This document shows, piece after piece, positions 48,161 through 56,014 of a stretch of 64,000 nt of DNA. Source of the stretch: Leifsonia shinshuensis (GTDB lineage: Bacteria; Actinomycetota; Actinomycetes; Actinomycetales; Microbacteriaceae). The translations under genes were made by a program, and so were the position numbers. The DNA is taken from positions 3,724,129 to 3,788,128 of the forward strand of contig NZ_JAVDVK010000001.1 of NCBI RefSeq assembly GCF_031456835.1, given 5' to 3'. The notes below the pieces were generated by a model. That model made no database searches and was not told the origin of the DNA. It saw nothing but the letters and a program-made list of their open reading frames with translations. How positions within the stretch are numbered: the stretch's first letter is position 1; each line of letters opens with the position of its first letter.

Positions 48161-49588
48161 TCAGCGCCGGCGCACCAGCAGCGTGACCGCGCCGCCGACG
48201 ATCGCGAGCACCGCGACTCCGAGGAACAGCAGCAGGAATCCGCCGGCCGCCGCGTCGGTCGCGCCGCTTCCCGCCTCCAGCATCGAGGAGGTGCGGGCGG
48301 AGGCGATCCCGCCGAGGACCGCGAGTCCGAGCGCGCCGCCGATCTGCTGCGCGGTGTTGACCAGGCCGCTGGCGAGACCCGACTCCGACTCCGGCACGCC
48401 GCGGACGGCGAGCTGGGTGACGGTGACGAAGGAGGCGCCCAGTCCGAGACCGATCACGATGCTCGGCAGGATGAACCCGGCGACGAACCCGGTGCCGCCC
48501 GCCAGGGCGAACCAGACGACTCCGGCGGCGAGCACGACGAGCGCACCGGCCAGCGTCGGGCGCAGCCCGGCCCGGGCGACGACGGCGGGGACCACGCCGG
48601 CGATGGCGACGAGGGCGACGGCGAGCGGCAGCTGGCTGAGTCCGGCCGCCAGCGCATCCAGGTGCAGCACCTCCTGCAGGTAGACCGAGAGCGCGAAGAA
48701 CAGCGCGACCGTGGCGCCACCGACCAGCAGCATCACGATGTCCCCGGCGAGGGCGTCGCGGTTGCGGAAGAACGAGAACGGCAGCAGGGCGTGCTCGGTG
48801 CGGCGCTCGATCAGCACGAACGCGGTGAGCAGGACCACCGCGGCGGCCGCGAGGCCCAGCACGATCGGGTTCGTCCAGCCGAGCGTGCCGCCCTCGCTGA
48901 GCGCTGCGACGGCCGCCGCGAGTCCGAGCGTGGCGGTCGCGGCACCGGCCGCATCCATCCGCTCCGCGCTGCCCGCCCAGTCGCGGTTGATCAGGAACGG
49001 GATGACGACGAGCACGAGGACGCCGACCGGAACGTTCACGAAGAAGACCGCGGACCAGCCGAAGGCGGCGGTGAGCACGCCGCCGAGCAGGACGCCCGCG
49101 GCGCTCCCCATCCCGGCCACGGCACCCCACAGGCCCAGCGCCTTGCCGCGCGCCTCGGCGTCAGGGAAGAGCTGCGTGAGGAGCGCGAGCGACGCCGGCG
49201 CAAGCAGCGCGGCGAACGCGCCCTGCACGGCCCGTGCGCCGAGCAGCATGGTGCCGTTCACCGCGAGACCGGCGGCGAGCGAGGCCAGCGCGAAGCCCGC
49301 CACGCCGACGAGGAACACCCGGCGGTGCCCGAACCGGTCGGCGAGTCGGCCGCCGAGCAGGAGCAGGCCGCCGAAGGGGAGGACGTATGCGGTCACCACC
49401 CAGGCGAGCGCGGCGGTGTCGAGCCCCAGGGCGGTGCCGACGGTCGGCAGGGCGATGTTCACGATGGAGGCGTCGAGCACCACCAGGAACTGGGCGAGGG
49501 CGAGGACGCTGAGCGCCCACCAGCGGTGGCTGCTGCGGGAGGTGGCGGCGCGCGGAGTCGCGACCACGGGAGCGGTGTGTGTCGTCAT
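48161..49588 (-). CDS. MFS drug exporter, DHA2 (EmrB/QacA) type
   Basis: 475 aa with about 14 membrane helices. Motif A is GGRLADRFGHRR, the first helix carries LAQFLVVLDASIVNIALPT typical of DHA2 proteins (Asp in helix 1), and motif C is GVLLGGVLTAAFGWSAVFFVNVP. It should export lipophilic or cationic compounds using the proton gradient. The ATG at 49588 has AAAGG seven bases upstream. A perfect 18-bp palindrome matching that before the TetR gene lies 19 bases upstream, so it is regulated by that repressor. Confidence 0.92.
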   Translation of the reverse strand: MTTHTAPVVATPRAATSRSSHRWWALSVLALAQFLVVLDASIVNIALPTVGTALGLDTAALAWVVTAYVLPFGGLLLLGGRLADRFGHRRVFLVGVAGFALASLAAGLAVNGTMLLGARAVQGAFAALLAPASLALLTQLFPDAEARGKALGLWGAVAGMGSAAGVLLGGVLTAAFGWSAVFFVNVPVGVLVLVVIPFLINRDWAGSAERMDAAGAATATLGLAAAVAALSEGGTLGWTNPIVLGLAAAAVVLLTAFVLIERRTEHALLPFSFFRNRDALAGDIVMLLVGGATVALFFALSVYLQEVLHLDALAAGLSQLPLAVALVAIAGVVPAVVARAGLRPTLAGALVVLAAGVVWFALAGGTGFVAGFILPSIVIGLGLGASFVTVTQLAVRGVPESESGLASGLVNTAQQIGGALGLAVLGGIASARTSSMLEAGSGATDAAAGGFLLLFLGVAVLAIVGGAVTLLVRRR

Positions 49589-49606
49589 TGTTCTGCCTTT
49601 CGTGTG

Positions 49607-49624
49607 AGTGATTGATCAATCACT
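49607..49624. promoter_or_regulatory. TetR operator before the MFS exporter gene
   Basis: Perfect 18-bp palindrome AGTGATTGATCAATCACT. It shares the AGTGA-N8-TCACT layout with the operator before the TetR gene. Confidence 0.75.
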
Positions 49625-49663
49625 TTCGGATGCCGGAAAAAGCCGGCTGAATGGATGGTGCGG

Positions 49664-50215
49664 TCAGGGGTGCCGGATGCCGTTCGTGAGCGTGCGCGCC
49701 CACTCCTCGGGGATCTCCTCGAGGCCCGCGGTGACCACGAGGTGGCACAGCTGCCCGTAGGCGATGAAGCGCTGCACGGCGTCGGGGTCGGCGCCCGAGC
49801 GGATGCCGGCGAAGCGGGTGATGCGCGCCAGGCCCCGGCGCAGGGCCTCCCGGATCTCCGGGGTGTCGGAGGCCGACTGCGCGTGCACCTGGAGCATGAG
49901 CAGCGAGCGGTCGGAGATGAGCTCGGCGTACGCGTCGCCCATCCGGTCGAGGATCGCCGTGGGGGTCTCCCCGTCGGCGGCCCGCGCGCCGTCCTCCAAC
50001 GCCTGCTCGATGCGCTCGAAGCACCGCTCGAGCGCCGCCACGAACAGGCCCTCCTTGCTCGGGAAGAGCTTGAAGACGTACGCGGGCGAGATGTCGGCGG
50101 CGCTGGCGACCGCTGCGATCGGGGTGCCGAGGTAGCCGCCGACCGCGAAGGTCGCGATCGCGCTGTCGAGCACCGCCTCGCGGCGGTCGTCTGCGGTGGA
50201 GAGGGTTCGTGCCAT
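49664..50215 (-). CDS. TetR-family repressor of the adjacent exporter
   Basis: 183 aa. The helix-turn-helix is DSAIATFAVGGYLGTPIAAVASAADISPAYVFKLFPSKEGLF (residues about 17-58), the canonical TetR DNA-binding domain. The C-terminal ligand domain (about 65-183) begins AALERCFERIEQALEDGA. It lies 75 bases upstream of the exporter gene on the same strand. The palindrome at 50218-50237 overlaps its own promoter region directly before the ATG, implying autorepression. The inducer is unknown. Confidence 0.92.
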   Translation of the reverse strand: MARTLSTADDRREAVLDSAIATFAVGGYLGTPIAAVASAADISPAYVFKLFPSKEGLFVAALERCFERIEQALEDGARAADGETPTAILDRMGDAYAELISDRSLLMLQVHAQSASDTPEIREALRRGLARITRFAGIRSGADPDAVQRFIAYGQLCHLVVTAGLEEIPEEWARTLTNGIRHP

Positions 50216-50217
50216 GT

Positions 50218-50237
50218 GAGTGACTGTACACTCACTC
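50218..50237. promoter_or_regulatory. TetR autoregulatory operator
   Basis: 20-bp palindrome GAGTGACTGTACACTCACTC with a single mismatched pair, ending two bases before the tetR ATG. Inner AGTGA-N8-TCACT matches the exporter operator. Confidence 0.7.
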
Positions 50238-50277
50238 TTCTCGACGTGTCAACGATCGCGACGAATTCCGTCCGGGG

Positions 50278-51315
50278 TCAGGTCCGCCGGGTCGCGTCCT
50301 GCACTTCGCCGACCAGCTCCTCGATGATGTCCTCGAGGAACAGCACGCCGGCGGTCGCGCCCTCGCCGTCGACAACGCGGGCCAGGTGGCTGCCGGACCG
50401 GCGCATGGTGGCCAGCGCGTCCTCCAGGTCGCTGCCGGAGAACACGGTCACCAGGCGGCGGATGCGCTTCGCGGGCACGGGGAGCTCGAAGCCGGTCTCC
50501 TCCAGGTCGAGCACGTCCTTGAGGTGGAGGTAGCCGGTCGGTTCGCCGTCGGCGTCCGGGACGACGTACCGCGAGAAGCCGTGCTTCGCGACGGCCTTCT
50601 CCACGTCCTTCGGCGTGGGGGAGGACGGGAGGGTGACCAGCGCGTCGAGCGCGACGGCGACATCCCGAACCTTCTTCTCGGTGAACTCGAACGCCGCGGT
50701 CAGTGCTCCCGTGCGGTCGGTGAGCACACCCTCCCTCGTCGACTGCGACACGATCGTCGCCACCTCGTCGAGGGTGAACGTGCTCGCGGCCTCGTCCTTC
50801 GGTTCGACGCGGAACAGCCGCAGCACGGCGTTCGCGCTGGCGTTCAGGGCCACGATGATCGGCCGCACGGCACGTCCGATGCCGACGAGCGGCGGCGCCA
50901 GCAGGAGCGCGGCCTTGTCGGGCATCGAGAACGAGATGTTCTTCGGCACCATCTCGCCGAAGACCACGTGCAGGAACGAGACGACCACCAGCGCCACGAT
51001 GAACGCGATGGTGCCGATGACCTCCTCCGACCAGCCGGTCGCGTGCAGCGGCACCTCCAGCAGGTGGTGGATGGCGGGCTCCGAGACGTTCAGGATCAGC
51101 AGCGAGCACACCGTGATGCCGAGCTGCGTGGTCGCCAGCATCAGGGTCGCGTGCTCCATGGCGAACAGCGCCGTCTTGGCGCTCCGCTTGCCCCGCTCCG
51201 CGAGCGGCTCGATCTGCGAGCGGCGGGCGGAGATGACGGCGAACTCCGCGCCGACGAAGAAGGCGTTGACGGCGAGCAGCACGACGAGCCACGCGATCCC
51301 GGCCCAGTCACTCAT
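50278..51315 (-). CDS. CNNM/CorC-type membrane protein with CBS pair (hemolysin family)
   Basis: 345 aa. An N-terminal DUF21/CNNM transmembrane domain (three to four helices; [47 protein letters not shown]) is followed by a cytoplasmic CBS pair (about 200-335, [25 protein letters not shown] and [20 protein letters not shown] ending). There is no C-terminal CorC_HlyC domain, unlike the next gene. Homologues mediate Mg2+ (or other cation) efflux and resistance. Starts at 51315, overlapping the upstream gene by 8 bases; corresponds to the Rv1841c/Rv1842c pair next to guaB1. Confidence 0.9.
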   Translation of the reverse strand: MSDWAGIAWLVVLLAVNAFFVGAEFAVISARRSQIEPLAERGKRSAKTALFAMEHATLMLATTQLGITVCSLLILNVSEPAIHHLLEVPLHATGWSEEVIGTIAFIVALVVVSFLHVVFGEMVPKNISFSMPDKAALLLAPPLVGIGRAVRPIIVALNASANAVLRLFRVEPKDEAASTFTLDEVATIVSQSTREGVLTDRTGALTAAFEFTEKKVRDVAVALDALVTLPSSPTPKDVEKAVAKHGFSRYVVPDADGEPTGYLHLKDVLDLEETGFELPVPAKRIRRLVTVFSGSDLEDALATMRRSGSHLARVVDGEGATAGVLFLEDIIEELVGEVQDATRRT

Positions 51316-52672
51316 GGGCGGCCCCCTCGCCGTTCGCGCTCTTCCCGTTTCCGTTCTCGCCGACGGGCACCGGATCCGGCGTGTACCGGATGCGGTCGAC
51401 GCGCCGGCCGTCGAGACGCTCGACGCGCAGGGTCCCTCCGTCGATGACGACCTCGTCGCCCACCTTCGGCAGGCGCCCCAGCTCGTTCATGACGAACCCG
51501 GCGACGGTCTCGTACGGGCCCTCCTCCGGCACGGTGACGCCGGCGCGCTCCTCCAGCTCGTCGGGGCGCAGGATTCCGGGGAACGTGATCGAGTCGCGGC
51601 CGCGGATGACGCCGGCGCGCGTGCGGTCGTGCTCGTCCGCGACCTCGCCCACGATCTCCTCGACCAGGTCTTCGAGAGTCGCGATGCCGGACGTGCCGCC
51701 GTACTCGTCGACGACGATCGCCAGCTGGTAGCCGCGCCCGCGCAGCTCGCCGAGCAGGGTGTCCAGGTTCATCGTCTCGGGGACGCGCAGCGGGTCGGTC
51801 ATCAGCGCGGACGCCGGAACGCGGCCGCGGCGCTGCCGGGGCACGGCGACCGCCTGCTTGACGTGCACCACGCCGAGCACGTCGTCGATGTCGTCGCCGA
51901 TCACCGGGAAGCGGGAGTACCCGGTGCGCCGGGCCAGCTCGGCGACGGCCTGGGCGGACTCCGTGCGCTGCACCGCCTCGATCCGCGGCCGGGGCGTCAT
52001 GACGTCCGAGGCGTTGCGCGACGAGAACGCCAGCGTGCGGCTGAGCAGCGTCGCCGTGTCCTCCTCCAGCACGCCGGCGCTCGCCGAGCGGCGGACCAGG
52101 GACGACAGCTCATCGGCCGTGCGCGCTCCCGACAGCTCCTCCTTCGGCTCGATGCCGAGCAGACGGAGGAACCCGTTGGCGGTGCCGTTCAGCAGCGCCA
52201 CGAACGGCCGGAACACGGTGGTGAACACGGTCTGGAACGGGATCACCAGCTTGGCCGTCGCCAGCGGCAGCGCGAGCGCGAAGTTCTTGGGGACCAGCTC
52301 GCCGAGGATCATCGACAGCAGGGTCGCCACGGCGATGGCGACGATCGTCGCGATCGGGGTGACCGCCCCCTCCGGGAGCCCGGTCGCGGTCAGCGGCCCG
52401 CGCAGGAGCGAGCTGATGGCCGGCTCCATCGTGTAACCGGTGAGCAGCGTGGTCAGCGTGATGCCGAGCTGGGCGCTCGACAGGTGGGTCGACGTGATCT
52501 TCAGCGCCGCGATCGTCATGGTGAGCCGCGACTCGCCGCGCTCCCGCCGGGCCTCCAGGTCGCCGCGGTCGAGATTGACGAGGGCGAACTCGCTGGCGAC
52601 GAACAGGCCGGTGCCGATCGTGAGCAGCAGGCCGACGCCCAGCATGATCCACTCAGAGAGCACGGCGTTCAC
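51308..52672 (-). CDS. CNNM/CorC-type membrane protein with CBS and CorC_HlyC domains
   Basis: 454 aa from GTG 52672 (GGAG about eight bases upstream). DUF21 transmembrane domain ([48 protein letters not shown]), a CBS pair ([53 protein letters not shown]), and a C-terminal transporter-associated domain ([24 protein letters not shown]) before a Gly/Asn-rich tail. Likely a cation (Mg2+) exporter forming a pair with the downstream protein. Longer upstream readings of the frame cross the promoter region and are not supported. Confidence 0.92.
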   Translation of the reverse strand: MNAVLSEWIMLGVGLLLTIGTGLFVASEFALVNLDRGDLEARRERGESRLTMTIAALKITSTHLSSAQLGITLTTLLTGYTMEPAISSLLRGPLTATGLPEGAVTPIATIVAIAVATLLSMILGELVPKNFALALPLATAKLVIPFQTVFTTVFRPFVALLNGTANGFLRLLGIEPKEELSGARTADELSSLVRRSASAGVLEEDTATLLSRTLAFSSRNASDVMTPRPRIEAVQRTESAQAVAELARRTGYSRFPVIGDDIDDVLGVVHVKQAVAVPRQRRGRVPASALMTDPLRVPETMNLDTLLGELRGRGYQLAIVVDEYGGTSGIATLEDLVEEIVGEVADEHDRTRAGVIRGRDSITFPGILRPDELEERAGVTVPEEGPYETVAGFVMNELGRLPKVGDEVVIDGGTLRVERLDGRRVDRIRYTPDPVPVGENGNGKSANGEGAAHE

Positions 52673-52742
52673 CTCGCACGCTCCGTCGCGGGCGCGCCGG
52701 GAGGAATGGGCTACAAGAGGGAGGGTCGTCCATGTGACGGCC

Positions 52743-52748
52743 AGTATA
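52743..52748 (-). promoter_or_regulatory. Candidate -10 box of the CBS-protein pair
   Basis: TATACT on the reverse strand, about 70 bases before GTG 52672. No clear -35 at 17 bp, so confidence is low. It lies in the 213-bp gap to the forward VOC gene, which has TAGCAT at 52854-52859 as its own candidate box. Confidence 0.35.
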
Positions 52749-52871
52749 TCGAGGCGGGATGCGGTGCCTGCGGGACTTCTCAGGCGGATTCCCAGCCGTG
52801 AGGGCGACGGGTAGACCCGCGATTCCAGGAGCAGAGCGAGCCCCCGACGCGCGTAGCATGCCGCGCGGATG

Positions 52872-52878
52872 AAGGAGG
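52872..52878 (+). promoter_or_regulatory. Strong ribosome binding site of small VOC gene
   Basis: A complete AAGGAGG, seven bases before the ATG at 52886. It fixes the start. Confidence 0.8.
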
Positions 52879-52885
52879 AATTCTC

Positions 52886-53263
52886 ATGTTGGAGACGTGT
52901 GTCACGTACTCCGTCCTTCCTGCCTCCGACCTGCGGCGGGCCACTGCGTGGTACCGCGACAAGCTGGAGCTCGAACCGGAGCAGACGAACGAAGGCGGCG
53001 TGCTGTACGGCACAGGGTCGGACGCCAAGATCTACGTGTACGAGACGGCCAACGCCGGCACCGCGAAGAACACCTCGATGTGCTGGCTGGTCGACGACAT
53101 CGAGGCGACGATGGCGCACCTGCGCGAGCGGGGGGTCGAGTTCGCGGACTACGACTTCCCCGGGCTCACGACGGTGAACGGCATCGCCACCGACGAGATG
53201 GGGCGGTCGGCCTGGTTCCAGGACAGCGAGGGCAACTATCTCTGCCTGACGCAGCCGACCTGA
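52886..53263 (+). CDS. Single-domain VOC (glyoxalase/bleomycin-resistance fold) protein
   Basis: 125 aa with a complete VOC module: SVLPASDLRRATAWYRDKLEL, a central GSDAKIYVYETANAG and SMCWLVDDIEATMAHLRERGVEF, ending AWFQDSEGNYLCLTQPT. The Glu in the final strand is the usual metal ligand, and no complete set of other ligands can be named. Roles range from glyoxalase-like to drug binding; function cannot be assigned. Convergent with the Old Yellow Enzyme gene. Confidence 0.87.
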   Translation: MLETCVTYSVLPASDLRRATAWYRDKLELEPEQTNEGGVLYGTGSDAKIYVYETANAGTAKNTSMCWLVDDIEATMAHLRERGVEFADYDFPGLTTVNGIATDEMGRSAWFQDSEGNYLCLTQPT

Positions 53264-53278
53264 CCTCGGCGGCGCAGT

Positions 53279-54361
53279 TCAGCGGCGCCAGCGCGCCCGC
53301 AGGTACTGCGGCGGCCAGTACCCGATCTCGACGCCCAGCTCGTGGGCGGCGCGGAGGGGGAAGTGCGGGTCGCGCAGCAGCTCGCGGGCGAGCATGACGG
53401 CGTCCGCCTGACCGCTCTCGACGATCTCGGCGGCCTGCTGGGGCGTCGTGATGAGCCCGACCGCGCTCACGTCCACGTCGGAAGTGCTCCGCACGTGGTG
53501 CGCGAACGGAACCTGGTAGCCGGGCTCGAGCGGGATGCGGATGCCCGCCTGGATGCCGCCGCTGGAGATGTCGAAGAAGTCGGCTCCGGCATCCTGGGCC
53601 CAGGTGGCCACGGTCGCCGTCTGGTGCTCGTCCCAGCCGCCCTCGGTCCAGTCGCTGGCGGAGAAGCGGACGAACAGCGGAGCGTCGGGCGCCTCCTCGC
53701 GCACCGCCGCGATCACGCGGAGCAGCAGGCGCGCCCGGTTCTCCAGCGACCCGCCGTACTCGTCCGTGCGCCGATTGGAGATCGGGGACAGGAACTCGTG
53801 CAGCAGGTAGCCGTGCGCGGCGTGCAGCTCGAGCACACGGAAGCCGGCCTCGATCGACCGCCGTGTCGCGGAGCGGAAGTCGTCGACGACCTTGTCGATA
53901 CCGGCCAGGTCGAGCTCCTGCGGGACGTCGTAGCCCTCGAAGGCGACGGCCGACGGGGCGACGGTGCGACAGCCTCCCTCGCTCTCGGGCACCGTGCCGG
54001 TGCGGCCCTCGAAGCCCCAGGCGGCCCAGGTCGATGCCTTGCGGCCGGCATGGGCGAGCTGGATGCCGGGGACGGCGCCCTGCTCCTCGATGAAGGCGAC
54101 GATCGGCGACCACGCGTCGCGCTGCTCATCCGTCCAGATCCCCGTGTCCTGCGGGCTGATGCGGCCCTCCGGGCTGACCGCGGTCGCCTCGCTGAAGACG
54201 ATGCCGCTCCCGCCCGTGGCCAGGGAACCCAGGTGGACCAGGTGCCACGTGTTCGGGACGCCGGACTGGTCCAGCACCGAGTACTGGCACATCGGCGAGG
54301 CCCAGATGCGGTTGCGCGCGGTCACGCCGCGCAGGGTCAGGGGATCGAAAAGAGAGGGCAT
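53279..54361 (-). CDS. NADH:flavin oxidoreductase, Old Yellow Enzyme (YqjM-like)
   Basis: 360 aa TIM-barrel FMN enzyme that reduces activated C=C bonds with NAD(P)H. Starts MPSLFDPLTLRGVTARNRIW with the YqjM-like SPMCQYS (Cys in the active site modulates FMN), substrate-binding His pair in ELHAAHGYLLHEFLSP, RRTDEYGGSLENRARLLLRV, and FMN-phosphate loop ending VMLARELLRDPHFPLRAA. ATG 54361 follows the HAD stop by eight bases. Thermophilic-like YqjM class rather than classical yeast OYE. Physiological substrate unknown. Confidence 0.92.
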   Translation of the reverse strand: MPSLFDPLTLRGVTARNRIWASPMCQYSVLDQSGVPNTWHLVHLGSLATGGSGIVFSEATAVSPEGRISPQDTGIWTDEQRDAWSPIVAFIEEQGAVPGIQLAHAGRKASTWAAWGFEGRTGTVPESEGGCRTVAPSAVAFEGYDVPQELDLAGIDKVVDDFRSATRRSIEAGFRVLELHAAHGYLLHEFLSPISNRRTDEYGGSLENRARLLLRVIAAVREEAPDAPLFVRFSASDWTEGGWDEHQTATVATWAQDAGADFFDISSGGIQAGIRIPLEPGYQVPFAHHVRSTSDVDVSAVGLITTPQQAAEIVESGQADAVMLARELLRDPHFPLRAAHELGVEIGYWPPQYLRARWRR

Positions 54362-54369
54362 GTCGTTAT

Positions 54370-54987
54370 CTAAGACCCGAGGGCGTCGAGATATGCCCGG
54401 AGGTCCCGAGGAGTCGTGAAGACGTGCCCTGCGATGCCGAGCGCTTCCGCCCCGCGCACGTTGGCCTCCTTGTTGTCGATGAAGACCGTCCGGTCGGGCG
54501 TCACGCCGAGTTCCGCCATCACGTGCTCGAAGATGTCGGCGCTCGGCTTGATCGTGCCGAGCTCCCCGCTCACGAAGACCTTCTCGAAGAGGTCGCCGAG
54601 CGTCCCGTGCCGGAAGTAGGAGCCGAAATCGCGTCCCGCGTTCGAGAGCAGCGCCATCCGGGTGCCGCCTGCCTTGAGGTCGAGCAGCACGTCGAGCGTG
54701 TCGTGGTCGATGGTGAGCCAGCTGCGGAAGTCGGCCAGCCACAGCCGGTGGATGGTCGCGTCGCCCCAGCTCTCGCCGAGCTCCCGCTCGATGCCGCGCC
54801 AGTACGACTGGATGCTGAGGGTGCCCTGGTCGAGTGCATCCCGGTGCCGCCAGTACGCGGGCCAGAACACCTCGGCCTCTCCGCCGGCGAGTTCGGCCAG
54901 CGCGGCGCGGTCCTCCTGCGTGGGGGTCGTCGAGATGACCTCTCCGTAGTCGAACACGACCACCTTGCCGGGGATGCTGATCGCCAT
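54370..54987 (-). CDS. HAD-superfamily hydrolase-like protein
   Basis: 205 aa HAD-IA-like fold. Motif I reads VVFDYGEVIST: the nucleophile Asp is present, but the usual second Asp (DxD) is Gly, as in epoxide-hydrolase-N-terminal-like or non-phosphatase HADs. Motif II is LLSNAG, motif III Lys lies in GTIKPSADIFEH, and motif IV is VFIDNKEANVRGAEALG. A helical cap (about 15-85) contains Trp-rich segments. Phosphatase activity is therefore doubtful; haloacid dehalogenase-like or other HAD chemistry is possible. Precedes the Old Yellow Enzyme gene in a two-gene operon. Confidence 0.85.
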   Translation of the reverse strand: MAISIPGKVVVFDYGEVISTTPTQEDRAALAELAGGEAEVFWPAYWRHRDALDQGTLSIQSYWRGIERELGESWGDATIHRLWLADFRSWLTIDHDTLDVLLDLKAGGTRMALLSNAGRDFGSYFRHGTLGDLFEKVFVSGELGTIKPSADIFEHVMAELGVTPDRTVFIDNKEANVRGAEALGIAGHVFTTPRDLRAYLDALGS

Positions 54988-54993
54988 GCCCCC

Positions 54994-54999
54994 AACCTA
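54994..54999 (-). promoter_or_regulatory. -10 box for leaderless HAD gene
   Basis: TAGGTT on the reverse strand, six bases before the ATG at 54987. Confidence 0.6.
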
Positions 55000-55074
55000 T
55001 CGCGGGGTCCTATCGTGAGGTCGGATGGGGTTCGATGGTGGCGGGCGCGCGTGCGCTCGGCGGCGACGAGGAGC

Positions 55075-55079
55075 GGAGG
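55075..55079 (+). promoter_or_regulatory. Ribosome binding site deciding the nnrD start
   Basis: GGAGG, six bases before the GTG at 55086. An upstream in-frame ATG at 55035 lacks a comparable site. Confidence 0.65.
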
Positions 55080-55085
55080 CGGCCG

Positions 55086-55943
55086 GTGACCGGATGGCGG
55101 AGCTGGGACGAGGGGGACGCGGCGGCCTGGATCGCCGTCCCGCAGGAGTCGAGCGACAAGTACTCGCGCGGCGTGCTCGGGGTGGTGACCGGTTCGGACC
55201 GCTACCCGGGCGCGGCCGTGCTCGGCGTCGAGGGGGCGTCGCGCACCGGGGTCGGCATGATCCGGTACCTGGGGGCCGACCGGCCCTCCGACCTCGTGAT
55301 GCGGCGGCGGCCCGAGATCGTGACGGCGCCGGGACGAGTGCAGGGCTGGCTGATCGGCTCCGGCATGGATGCGTCCTCACGGCCCGACGACGACGCCCAG
55401 CGCCTGCGCGCGGCCCTGCGCGACGGCACGCCGCTGGTGATCGACGCCGGCGCGCTCGACCTGGTCGGCCGGGCGTCCGCCCCGGTCATCGTCACGCCGC
55501 ACTTCCGCGAGCTGGCGACGGTGCTCGCGTCCGGCGCCGATGACGACTCGGACGCGGTGACGGCCGACGACATCGCCGCCGACCCCGGCGACTGGGCGAT
55601 GCGCGCCGCGGACAGCCTGGGCGTGACCGTGCTGCTGAAGGGCCACACCACCTACGTGGCGGCCCCGGGCGGACCGCGCTACACGGTGACGGCCGGACCG
55701 GCGTGGCTGGCGACCGCCGGCAGCGGCGACGTCCTCGGAGGGGTGCTGGGCGCCCTCGTCGCGACGCACGCGCGCGAGATCGACGAGGACGGGCACGCGG
55801 CGCTCGCCGCCCTCGGCGCCACCGCCGCCTGGGTGCACGGCCGGGCGGGGGAGCGGGCGGCGGACGGCGGCCCGATCGTGGCGCTCGACATCGTGGGAGC
55901 GCTGCCCGGGGTGGTGCGGGATCTGGTCCGCGCGCGGCGCTGA
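55086..55943 (+). CDS. nnrD: ADP-dependent NAD(P)H-hydrate dehydratase
   Basis: 285 aa ribokinase-like enzyme that repairs damaged NAD(P)H hydrates using ADP. Conserved stretches are SDKYSRGVLGVVTGSDRYPGAA, the VITPHFRELA strand, VTVLLKGHTTYVA, and the hallmark nucleotide loop LATAGSGDVLGGVLGAL, ending with VHGRAGERAA. No N-terminal epimerase domain, so this is the stand-alone dehydratase half; an NnrE partner is not in the window. The start at GTG 55086 is favoured by GGAGG and by the family's usual start before the SDKYSRG block; ATG 55035 would add 17 residues. Divergent from the HAD-Old Yellow Enzyme pair. Confidence 0.9.
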   Translation: MTGWRSWDEGDAAAWIAVPQESSDKYSRGVLGVVTGSDRYPGAAVLGVEGASRTGVGMIRYLGADRPSDLVMRRRPEIVTAPGRVQGWLIGSGMDASSRPDDDAQRLRAALRDGTPLVIDAGALDLVGRASAPVIVTPHFRELATVLASGADDDSDAVTADDIAADPGDWAMRAADSLGVTVLLKGHTTYVAAPGGPRYTVTAGPAWLATAGSGDVLGGVLGALVATHAREIDEDGHAALAALGATAAWVHGRAGERAADGGPIVALDIVGALPGVVRDLVRARR

Positions 55944-56000
55944 CCGGTACCGTCTGACCGCCGGCCGTCCGCAGTTCAGGAGCCCGATCACGGCATCCCC

Positions 56001-56006
56001 TAGGAT
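56001..56006 (+). promoter_or_regulatory. -10 box for leaderless GT87 gene
   Basis: TAGGAT, eight bases before the ATG at 56015. Confidence 0.6.
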
Positions 56007-56014
56007 GTGGCGAC

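Noticed and set aside
55025..55543. Leaderless-type ATG at 55025 after TATCGT
   Set aside because: Its frame is a shadow of nnrD with an Arg-rich [11 protein letters not shown]. The promoter is plausible, but the coding frame is not; the real start is GTG 55086.
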